The position numbers and the translations under genes are program-made. Shown here piece after piece: positions 15,201-21,414 of a DNA stretch of 64,000 nt (position 1 is the stretch's first letter; every line of letters begins with the position of its first letter). Source of the stretch: Diadema setosum (taxonomy: Eukaryota > Echinodermata > Echinoidea > Diadematoida > Diadematidae); contig NC_092692.1 in NCBI RefSeq assembly GCF_964275005.1, forward strand, positions 17,943,506-18,007,505. The letters are read 5' to 3'. The notes below the pieces were generated by a model, which worked only from the letters and a program-made list of their open reading frames with translations, had not been told where the DNA came from and did no database searches.

Positions 15201-17184
15201 GTTTGGCGAAGAGGACAATTCCAGAAATTAAACAGAATTTGTACTGTATAAGCTGTTATTTTCGCGAGGGCTTAGTTTTCACGAATTTCCCGAATCACAG
15301 TTGGATCGCGAATTTAACAACACGCGAAAATGTCTCCATGCGCCCTGTTTATATACCGAGTAGTGCATTAACGTAAGCATCAGCATCGATTTGCGAAAAC
15401 ATCTCCCAAAAATATCTAGATGGCCTTGTCATTCGCGAAAATATCTGTACGCAAAAATAACAACGTATACAGTCAGTATATCCCTCTCTGTAGACTATGA
15501 AGATGATACTAGATTGCATCAATATGCAGTAGACCGCTGTCTAAGCAGAATACGGACTTTTCGATTGTATGGACGATGATGCCATTCTCATACTAGAGTG
15601 GTTCCAAATGGCTGCAGTCCACTTGTTACATCCACAGTGCTATCACCCATTTCCATTTTTGTGAATGCCATTCACGACATACAGCTATTGGCGCACAAAG
15701 CAAATTAAGCACCGACATCATTCTCTCCTGAATCTAGGACACGAAATCCTTAGAAGACGCATTCTAAATTCTGGTGTTGGACGTTCTGGAGAACTTGGAG
15801 CATGCGCAGTTTCTTAAAATGACATCAACATCGTCGTTCTCATCCAGCCAGGACGTGAAATCAAAAAGTTCCTGATAAGTGATATTAACAAAATATCGTC
15901 AGTTGAGAATGATTGGGCATTAAGTTGTCACTAAACCCATAGGCCCGAATTCACGAAGGTGGTACAAACAAAACTATGGTCTAAACCATGGACAAAAACC
16001 ATGGAGCGCCAAGTGTCAAACAGAATATTTCGTTACGAAATTGGTCATTTCGTCGACAAAATGACTGTTTCGTTAACGAAATTATCATTTTGTGGACGAA
16101 ATGTTCATTTAGTTACAAAATGTTGTCATTTCTTTACAAAATAATCATTTCATCGACGAAATGACTGATTTCGTAGCGAAATATCGCATGCAACACTTGG
16201 CATTCCATAGTTTTTGTCCATGGTTTAAACCATGGTTTCATTTGTACCACCTTCGTGAATTCGGGCCATAGTGTTCAAGACAACGTAACACCCTTCTCCT
16301 TCTCGGAAAGAGTTCCTTATGTTCCCCCCCCCCCCCCCACTAAATTACTTTTTTTTTTTTTTTACTAATAATAAACTAAATAAAAGTTATTCCATTTATG
16401 GGAAGACTTCCTTTTGAGACATAACCCTAGCACAACCATTATTAAAGCCTAGTTTATTATTAGTATTTTAAAAAAAGTAATTTATTTTGTGCAAATTAGT
16501 GGGGGGACATAAGGAACTCTTTCCTCATTCTCAACAGACGATAATATGTTCTGTATTAAAACCCTTAACTCAGCGCATTTGGCATAAATTTAGCGCAGGG
16601 TGCAACACAGTGAGTGTCCCGTACTTGATGGTGTGTATTTACTGAAATGAATATAATTCTCTGTTTCATATGAACGAACCTTCCATTTGTTTCAAACATG
16701 CCCATGAGTATGACTTTTCAATATGACATGTGGTTACCTCTGACTCTGTCTGAACACAGATTTTAATAATCCCATCCCATTTTCTCTCTTACCCCTTTAG
16801 CCTGGCCCTTGCCCAAAAAGAGCCTAGCAATCTGTCGAGAAGTTTCAACTGCACCGTGTCTCAATTTGCACCTAGAAATCTGTATCATATTCATGTACAA
16901 ATGTTATTTTGATAAAGAAGGTTTATAGTACTTCCTGCCTATTTGTTCCTACTCCATCTATTCTATTAACATGTTAATATTAGGCTACGAATCGCCACAT
17001 ATTACGAGCTACTGCACACGTACCGGGGTCCACATGAGCGCAATGCCACACACCCACCCACACTAACTCACGTCACGCGCTTCCCCATTCATTGACATCA
17101 ACGTAGTTCTGGCAGGGGTAAGCGTACGGTTACCTCTCCCTGCGTCAAACGAAAGAAGGTGCGGCAAGCAAGCAGTCTTACCAT
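1..17184 (-). CDS. XPO6: Exportin-6 gene, 5' part (7 coding exons, runs off left edge)
   Basis: Exportin-6 is a RanGTP-dependent importin-beta family receptor known for exporting actin-profilin from the nucleus. Coding exons, read leftwards: 17182-17184, 10829-10919, 5598-5710, 4107-4304, 1488-1647, 1048-1182, 1-245. All junctions are GT/AG and the phases agree (0,1,0,0,1,1), giving 315 continuous codons of a protein usually about 1,100 residues long. Recognisable family stretches are RKRDIEELLNNF (about residues 26-37), RNEYVMMYCLSVFE, IRNKLIKVIV, TSEELASPREDLSAARKEE, TATPPPSPT and ITPSLITVIFHFANFGCD. The N-terminal importin-beta-like region covers about residues 30-100 and the Xpo1-like helical region follows. 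Coding DNA is clearly more GC-rich than the introns. The identification rests on remembered vertebrate XPO6 sequence, and the match extends through every exon. Confidence 0.93.
246..885. other. XPO6 intron, nothing recognised
   Basis: AT-rich intronic sequence between coding exons 6 and 7, up to the short MITE. No coding potential or repeat structure beyond short A/T runs was seen. Confidence 0.6.
886..978. mobile_element. Short TTAACCC-type foldback MITE, copy 1
   Basis: About 93 bp in an XPO6 intron. The left end TTAGCCCATTGAGGACGG is complementary to the right end CGTCCTCAACGGGTTAA. The interior carries CCCATAGACACC. It shares ends and interior with copies at 6580-6668 and 17729-17806. 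Confidence 0.65.
1048..1182 (-). CDS. XPO6: XPO6 coding exon 6
   Basis: 135 nt encoding HILETILDKHRSLVTTATPP, then PSPTHDDSNDSSPTHMAYG and SSPLQS. Acceptor tttcag|AC. The donor chosen is CAG|GTTCGT at 1048/1047, because it is a good consensus and matches the phase of the strong cttctcag acceptor of the next exon. A second possible donor (GA|GTAGAT at 1023) would need a poor acceptor. The TPPPSPT stretch followed by a low-complexity acidic and serine linker is typical of exportin-6. Confidence 0.85.
1488..1647 (-). CDS. XPO6: XPO6 coding exon 5
   Basis: 160 nt encoding LIQQPQTCSLGLIMLQTTSE, ELASPREDLSAARKEEVQKL and LLEQVPTIFSLIT. Acceptor cacacag|CTG, donor C|GTAAGT. It ends in phase 1, and the split codon (C plus AC) gives His in the joined protein. 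Confidence 0.94.
1705..1850. mobile_element. ATTTCATAAAGAGTTG-type MITE, copy 1
   Basis: The stretch contains TTTCATAAAGAGTTG, then CTAATTGGCTGATGCTAC and GAAGTTGCCATTCTAGCAAG. The last two segments recur with few changes at 47240-47366. The outer right end is degraded. Confidence 0.5.
1851..3270. other. XPO6 intron, AT-rich, nothing recognised
   Basis: Very AT-rich sequence (especially 2030-2700) with no repeat family or exon I can support. Confidence 0.55.
3275..3665 (+). repeat. Degenerate short tandem repeats (ATTCAGC / CATCGCTC type)
   Basis: A segment of about 50 bp (GGCACAGGCCAGGAGAAGCC) is duplicated at 3290-3360. It is followed to about 3600 by a decayed array of ATTCAGC, GCATCGCT and ATTCATC words with CG dinucleotides. 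The GC content stands out in the intron. Sequence at 3670-4005 may belong to the same element (see findings). Confidence 0.5.
4107..4304 (-). CDS. XPO6: XPO6 coding exon 4
   Basis: 198 nt, exactly 66 codons, phase 0 on both sides. It begins NVINRQWVGLPPQDRMEIR, contains SYIRNKLIKVIVCIARLDWP and ends HFYPDFFTTILQ. Acceptor ccccag|AAT, donor CAG|GTACGA. It is the best-conserved exon of the set. Confidence 0.95.
4388..4612 (+). repeat. Compound trinucleotide microsatellite (ACT/ACA/AAT)
   Basis: Runs of ACT, ACA and AAT triplets interrupted by related words. They lie about 85 bp right of XPO6 coding exon 4 and create spurious long open frames on both strands. Confidence 0.85.
4613..5597. other. 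XPO6 intron 3 remainder, nothing recognised
   Basis: Ordinary AT-rich intronic DNA between the microsatellite and exon 3. Confidence 0.55.
5598..5710 (-). CDS. XPO6: XPO6 coding exon 3
   Basis: 113 nt completing the split Glu and encoding EELLNNFSAQSGSWRHC, then FFFLMRTRNEYVMMYCLSVFE. Acceptor tacag|AG, donor GAG|GTATGG, phase 0 at the 3' side. This is the start of the importin-beta N-terminal-like helical repeat region that contacts Ran in this family. Confidence 0.93.
6580..6668. mobile_element. Short TTAACCC-type foldback MITE, copy 2
   Basis: TAACCCTTTGTGTGC at the left and GGCACATAAAGGGTTA at the right are inverted repeats. The interior contains CCCCATAGCA, as in the copies at 886 and 17729. 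Confidence 0.6.
6913..7140. mobile_element. TACTGTA-family MITE (ATGAAATTTTCGC subtype), copy 1
   Basis: It starts TACTGTAAAAC and ends ATAGTATA. The arms contain GGCATGAAATTTTCGC and, inverted, ATTTAAATGCATGCAA and TTCGCGAAT words. It resembles the copy at 9785-10163. Confidence 0.6.
7141..8136. other. XPO6 intron 2, nothing recognised
   Basis: AT-rich intronic DNA with short open frames only; none has codon bias or splice context that would support an exon. Confidence 0.5.
8137..8394. mobile_element. TACTGTATA-subtype MITE, copy 1
   Basis: 258 bp with near-perfect inverted ends TACTGTATACGCC ... GGCGTATACAGTA and TTCGCGA words through both arms. The related copy is at 15242-15474. Confidence 0.75.
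8541..8560 (+). repeat. Poly-C tract
   Basis: A C-rich homopolymer run of about 20 bases. Similar G or C runs recur across the window (10700, 16326, 18390, 20818, 21410, 24895, 27667, 28200, 28830, 62710). Their exact lengths are prone to sequencing error. Confidence 0.8.
9785..10163. mobile_element. TACTGTA-family MITE (ATGAAATTTTC subtype), copy 2
   Basis: It starts ACACTGTAAAACC with ACATGAAATTTTCACGAG, and ends CGCAAAATTTGTGAAAATTT, CATGCATGC and AACAGTATA. The arms are complementary. The middle (9930-10100) is not seen in copy 1 and carries ACTGGTC words. Confidence 0.55.
10829..10919 (-). CDS. XPO6: XPO6 coding exon 2
   Basis: 91 nt encoding residues 2-31: STDESSLRALEGLMSEFF, then a segment ending RKRDI. 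The acceptor is a long CT tract ending cttcag; the donor is G|GTGAGT. It leaves one base of a split Glu codon. It aligns with the extreme N-terminus of vertebrate exportin-6. Confidence 0.92.
11053..11194. mobile_element. TACAGTCAAACC MITE (Tc1/mariner-like ends)
   Basis: The left end TACAGTCAAACCTGTCT is the inverted complement of the right end GGACAGGTGTGGCTGTA. CAGT-type termini flanked by TA are typical of Tc1/mariner derivatives. It is about 140 bp and has no coding capacity. Confidence 0.55.
11398..11656 (+). mobile_element. SINE-like or LINE 3'-tail fragment ending in (ATT)n
   Basis: It contains CACCCAGGAGTACAAATGGG, then GAGATTGAGCACATTGAGAT, ACATAACAAGTGTGAAATAA and a terminal ATT repeat. 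These words resemble the CR1/L2-type 3' tails shared by many invertebrate SINEs. The assignment is from motif memory. Confidence 0.4.
12631..12810. mobile_element. TACTGTAAAAGTGG-subtype MITE, uninterrupted copy
   Basis: 180 bp, TACTGTAAAAGTGGAAATTT ... GTGAAAAATTACTTTTACAGTA-type end. It is the intact counterpart of the interrupted copy at 13569-14506 and shows where that one was invaded. Confidence 0.75.
13109..13225. mobile_element. GGCCCTGTTTTAT palindromic MITE, copy 1
   Basis: About 117 bp. It starts GGCCCTGTTTTATCAAAAGA and ends CTTCTTAAAACAGGGCC. The middle has CACACAGGCTGCCATAGACT. The copy at 32695-32804 is in the opposite orientation. Confidence 0.7.
13569..14506. mobile_element. 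TACTGTAAAAGTGG-subtype MITE interrupted by a nested element
   Basis: The outer parts (13569-13672 and 14394-14506) align with the 180-bp copy at 12631-12810: TACTGTAAAAGTGGAAG, AACTAGAAACTAGC, CACACAAATATTTTTG on the left and GAGCGTGAAAAATAAG, CTTTTACAGTA on the right. A 721-bp element splits it. Confidence 0.75.
13673..14393. mobile_element. Nested 721-bp element with GCTAGT-repeat ends
   Basis: Ends GGGTGATTTCAAGTTCGGTG and its inverted complement CACCAAACTTGAAATCACCC. Just inside are GTGCTAGTGCTAG repeats. The flanking ATT at 13670-13672 and 14394-14396 is a 3-bp target duplication, checked against the uninterrupted MITE copy. The interior repeats CAACACCGA and GCTCGGT words; no transposase is visible. 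Confidence 0.75.
14590..14965 (-). pseudogene. LINE reverse-transcriptase 3' end fragment (CR1/Jockey-like)
   Basis: The minus strand encodes FDPRTIRIWNTLPAKVVTSG, then TLMTFRSAALPALDRWRRSL, which is the hallmark C-terminal end of CR1/Jockey-type reverse transcriptases (the P-R-T-I-R-x-W-N-x-L-P motif). Upstream, KMYKIHNG and RNHLP words lie in a different frame, so the copy is frameshifted and dead. It lies in XPO6 intron 1 in the same orientation as the gene. Confidence 0.7.
15242..15474. mobile_element. TACTGTATA-subtype MITE, copy 2
   Basis: TACTGTATAAGCTGTTATTT with TCGCGAGGGCTTAG at the left; ACGCAAAAATAACAACGTAT ACAGT at the right. Arms are complementary, with many TTCGCGAA words. Confidence 0.65.
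15942..16267. mobile_element. 326-bp palindromic MITE with TTTCGTnnACGAAA core, copy 1
   Basis: The ends GGCCCGAATTCACGAAGGTG ... CACCTTCGTGAATTCGGGCC are perfect inverted repeats, followed by arms with AAACCATGGACAAAAACCAT. ATA flanks both ends (possible 3-bp target duplication). The core is a run of CATTTCGTTAACGAAATG-like small palindromes. The copy at 61927-62252 has exactly the same length. Confidence 0.85.
16305..16524. mobile_element. 220-bp inverted-repeat MITE (GGAAAGAGTTCCTTATGT)
   Basis: GGAAAGAGTTCCTTATGTTC with a C run at the left; a G run with ACATAAGGAACTCTTTCC at the right. Inside, TACTAATAATAAACTA is complementary to TAGTTTATTATTAGTA. Single copy here. Confidence 0.75.
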
Positions 17185-17231
17185 GATTTCTCTGTAGTTT
17201 ACATCTGCTTCACGAAACGGATACCTCTACA
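17182..17231 (-). CDS. XPO6: XPO6 first coding exon (start codon only) with 5'UTR
   Basis: The ATG at 17184-17182 is followed at once by a donor GTAAG, so this exon encodes only Met1; the next exon opens with AGT ACA GAT (Ser-Thr-Asp). An in-frame TAG lies 45 bases upstream with no other in-frame ATG between, which supports this start. The upstream limit of the exon and the transcription start cannot be fixed from sequence. A start-stop upstream ORF (ATG TAA) sits at 17204-17199. The start context is mediocre (A at -4, G at +4). Confidence 0.75.
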
Positions 17232-17460
17232 TAAAAACAATATATCGTAGTTATCAGTCTGCAAAAGGTGGGAAAATTTCCCGGCGCAGATTTTGTTAAA
17301 ACTGGAGTTTTCTGGCGTCGACCGGGTTGTCCTCAGTTTCTGCACGATGTGATAATTCGTCAATGCGCATGCCTAGCATACTTCAACTGTTTGTTCGCAT
17401 TTGATCGCTTACTCCACTGGGCAGTTGTAATATGCGGAAATACCGGTTAAATTCCTCCAA
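17185..17460 (-). promoter_or_regulatory. XPO6 5' flank / probable core promoter region
   Basis: The promoter should lie in or just right of this stretch because the start-codon exon ends at 17182. No TATA box at a convincing position and no CpG island are visible. A perfect 13-bp palindrome GGGAAAATTTCCC sits at 17270-17282. The placement follows from gene structure only. Confidence 0.35.
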
Positions 17461-17728
17461 GGAAATACGATTATGAAAAAGGAACCAAACGGAAAGGGAA
17501 ATGACATTTTGCTGACGGATCGGGAATTCAAGGAAAATCTTATTTAAATGAAAACAAAACGGTGCATTTTCTTTGAACAGGAAGAATACTGTCTAATTTT
17601 ATGATTTCTCTTGCTGATTGATTAATGATGCAACAAAGATGTTTCCTAGACATAACCATGTGGGTATAGTTTCGGTAGAATGCAGTTTTAGTTGTATTTT
17701 CGAGACACTACTACTGATTTGGTACTTT

Positions 17729-17806
17729 TTACCCATTCCGTACTGAATTCTGAAAAGCCCATAGACTTAATACGCCGGTCACCAGGTTCCCGTACGGAAT
17801 GGGTTA
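17729..17806. mobile_element. Short TTAACCC-type foldback MITE, copy 3
   Basis: TTACCCATTCCGTAC ... GTACGGAATGGGTTA inverted ends with GCCCATAGACTTAA inside; same family as 886-978 and 6580-6668. It lies about 550 bp upstream of the XPO6 start-codon exon. Confidence 0.65.
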
Positions 17807-17847
17807 ATTTGTTATTCTATGTCATTATACTAATTACTTTTATATGT

Positions 17848-18130
17848 GAGTTCAATTCAATTCAATCCAATCATATTCTGTTCAATAGTGGTTTTATTGA
17901 AATCGTATTGCAGTCGGTGACTGAATTGCACGATGTTACAATAAAGTGTAATATAAAACAATACCGACAAAAGAATTATAGAATTACAAAAAGCATTTCC
18001 ATCATAAACGCATCATATTCAACCAGGATATAGACTCGAGAGGAAGGGAGGAAGAGAAGAAAGACAGAGGTGGTACAGAGAGGCAGAAATGAAGGTGGGA
18101 GAGTTCATCTACTTCATCAGTTCATCGAAA
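17848..18130 (-). mobile_element. Possible LINE 3'UTR (antisense) with TTGAA tail
   Basis: It begins at GTTCAATTCAATTCAATCC, the complement of a TTGAA-repeat tail, followed by sequence like the 30296 region (TTTCCAT..AACAAAAAG words). This pattern is common for 3' ends of invertebrate LINEs. No open reading frame supports it. Confidence 0.3.
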
Positions 18131-20090
18131 AAGAAATATTGAAAAGTACCAATAGGCGAAAACTTAATTAACTTAAAACACATAGGATCCCTTACCCGGA
18201 GATCCTAAGATCATAAGGCAGCTAGGAGTGACCGTGGTAAGCAGCATTTTAAAACTGTAAAGTCGGGTAATCTGATATTAGATAATCTATGATATTTTGA
18301 CTTCTTTTGTTGTTGTTGTTGTTTTAATTGGCTAAAAATATGACCTTTTTCGGTAGTTAGAAATCCATGATTTTGAGGGTTGGGGTATTTCCGGGGGGGG
18401 GGGGTATTTATTTATTTATTTCATTTTATTTATTTTTTTTTTTAGATGTGAAGAAAAAGCTTGTCAGGGTTGCGAGCGTGAGAAAGACCCCTGACCCCTG
18501 AGGCGTGGATCTCTTGCCCAGTGAGTGGTCTGCAACTTGTAATGTTCATATTACGAGCATGATGGATGTCAGTATGTGGGACTAGTATATTTGTTTTGGT
18601 CGTTCACCTTGTGTACATTCTTTAAGCATCATTGTCGACATTGGACAATTCAAGTAACTCAGTTGTTCCTGTATCCATGTTGAATAACATCATATTTCAT
18701 TTTTTGGCAGTGGGCAGTTGAAAAAAAAATATGAGATTCAGTTTTGTTGCAAAAAAAAAAAAATGTATTTCATCCACAGAGACGCGGGTGAACCCAAATG
18801 ACAATTCCTTCGGGCGTTTATAGAAAGATCACATTAAAACAGTGAAGAGTGAAAAAGCTTAGATGAAGAGGTCTGGTGTTTGAACAGGATGCATATAAAT
18901 AGGGGGATATCAATTAATGTTAAAGATACCAATGGGGGAAAATAATTTAATAACAAAATAAATGACCACACCGAAAGAAATCGCATTTCACACAAGGCTA
19001 AACAAACAAACAGAAACTTGAACTTATTACCCAGACTTATGCAATCACAGTTGCTCGTTCGTTCGTATACGAGAATTTTGTCTCATTCATTTCTTTCCTT
19101 ACTTTGAATTCCATACCCCCAAGTAATTCGCACTGAGACCAAAGGGTTCGATTCTGCCTCGTTTGAATTGTGTTGATGAAGGAAACGAGTAAGAGTTGAC
19201 GGCGCCCTCTTTTGGCAAAGCTTTCTTGTCATTATCTCTATTTTACAACTCCATTTGACCATGGAGCTATACAAGTATGTATATAGCTCCATGATTTGAC
19301 TATTTCTAACTCACACGTTAGCAGAGTGGTACAGATTAAAACATAATAAGGAAACGAACAAGCAAAAGAAAAAGAACCGTATAACACGGTATAAGAGGTA
19401 CCGTGATATTACAATGCAGGCCTACTTGCGCACATGACATAAGCACGTACATGAAGTGATATTCCCATATGAAAAGAATCCAACAATGGGTACAGACGTG
19501 CAGGAGACTGCCGATTGGTGAATATTCGACATTGTATTTATCCGTTAAAGTTTTCAGAGTGGAAGCACGTGCGTTCGTCATCAATCATGTCATAAAGCCT
19601 TTAGATCACGCAGGTCGTACAGGTGCAATCCCTACTGTAACTAAAGACCAATAACCATGCCCCCCTCCCCCTTGTTGTCTGTCCATAAATACAAACCAAA
19701 AAGGGGAACTAAACAGCGCGCTGAGTCAGAAAACGGTTGGATGAGCGTTTCCCTCGACACGACAGAGAATTGACAAATTTGGTACGATCCGCGAAGCGAC
19801 ACACCGGCCGTTTGAGCAGCCAAGAGGAGGATCAAGGCGGGATTGATGACATCATCTGCCGGTGTCACTTCGGATTCAGCTAGCGCGAAGGGGAAGCGGG
19901 ACTGTGGTGCGTGTTGTCATAGTGTCTAGCAAAATAAGTGTCATCTGGACCATGTTGCCTTTAAAAAATCTTTCCCAGAAAAATGCAGCACATATAGTGT
20001 TTCCTAACAAAACTGTTTTGAGATATTGTATTATATTCTGTGAGATATTTGAATGATAATAACTATCAAGAATTACTACGAATCACAGCA
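18131..20090. other. Intergenic, mostly unrecognised
   Basis: Contains a poly-G tract near 18390 and a small hairpin at about 19258-19291 (CATGGAGCTATA ... TATAGCTCCATG). The 19640-19920 stretch is more GC-rich and could be an unrecognised 5' exon, but nothing identifies it. Confidence 0.4.
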
Positions 20091-20399
20091 AATCTTTGTT
20101 CTCTTCTCAATCCTCCTCATCATCCCCTTCAACCCCCATTACCCACTCGTCTCCTCTAACCACACCCATAAACTTCATTTTCCTCGTTCTCTCGCCAGAG
20201 AGTCCCATCAATTCTCCTGACATGTTATTGACATCCCTTCTGCTGGCCTACTAATTCATCTCTCAGACCAACATCATCCCTATAGTATTTACACATGTTT
20301 GTAATTGTTAAGGAATATGTTTGCATTAATTGAGTTATCTATACTATACACCTGCTGGACCATGTTCAAATCATCATCAGAAGTATTATGTCATCATAA

Positions 20400-20690
20400 T
20401 TTATTGGTCGTGGATGACCAACACCATCTCTTCCTTTGTACGCTGCACACGGAGCGAATAGTTTTCCATGTTATCCTTAGCATCCTCCCTTTTCACTCCA
20501 ATTGCCAACGCGTCTTCTCTCACCACACCCATGACGCTTCTGCCCTCTCCCGCCTCTTCGTCTTCTCTCTCTCAGCCCAGGGAGGTGCCTCCTTGCTCAG
20601 CCTCACCCTCAGCTATTGTAGCTGAATATGGGCCATCCGTGCAGCCATCTTCTCAGATGGAAATGAAACAGACAAACAAACAAACCCGGT
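20400..20690 (+). mobile_element. Possible non-LTR retrotransposon 3' end
   Basis: It ends GAATATGGGCCATCCGTGCA, CATCTTCTCAGATGGAAATG and a (ACAA)n tail, which fits the 3' tail of a CR1-like LINE or its SINE. The upstream CT-rich sequence has no intact frame. Confidence 0.35.
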
Positions 20691-21414
20691 AACGGGCAAC
20701 CTCTTCATCTTTCTCCATACTGCTATCATGTTCGAAATCCCTCCATGCCGGACATACCCCAACCAACAAACAAGAGATGCCTCACTTGCATCATTAATAA
20801 TTTTTTTAAATGATTATGGGGGGGGGGGGGGTATATATTCCATGCATTTTGCCACTCAGTCTGAGTGCTCATGCAGAGGACATGAACAATCTCCCACACA
20901 TGCATAATAAAGAAAGAAAGAAGAAATGAAGTCATTAACTAATCATATTGTTATGCTATATGAAGTATGTGTTTTCAGTGCTATTTTAAAAGAATCAACT
21001 GAGGAGATAGTACAAAAAGTTAATGATCTTTCTCCTCGGTACTGTTGTTGCTTTTTTAAGTTTAGTTGCATTTCGTATGTTGTTGGGGTTTTTTTTTTTT
21101 TTACTTGAATATCATTCTGAGTTACGTAAATTTGATAGCTAGAAATCGGATTTTACGCAAAAGAGCCCAGATTTGCTCTCTTCGCTCCCATCACAGCTTG
21201 ACACATTTTGTATCCCCTGGTGCCACGATGATGAAAGATCAGACCAATTAAACTTATCATATAACATCGTATATACTTTACCCTCGACAGCATTTGGAGA
21301 ACCCATCTACGCTCAAGCCCCATCTATTTATTATGTTAATCAATAAAAGGATGAGGATAAACCACGAAGATAAGGAGTGACTTTCAACGGCGTAGCCAGG
21401 ATTTCATCTTGGGG

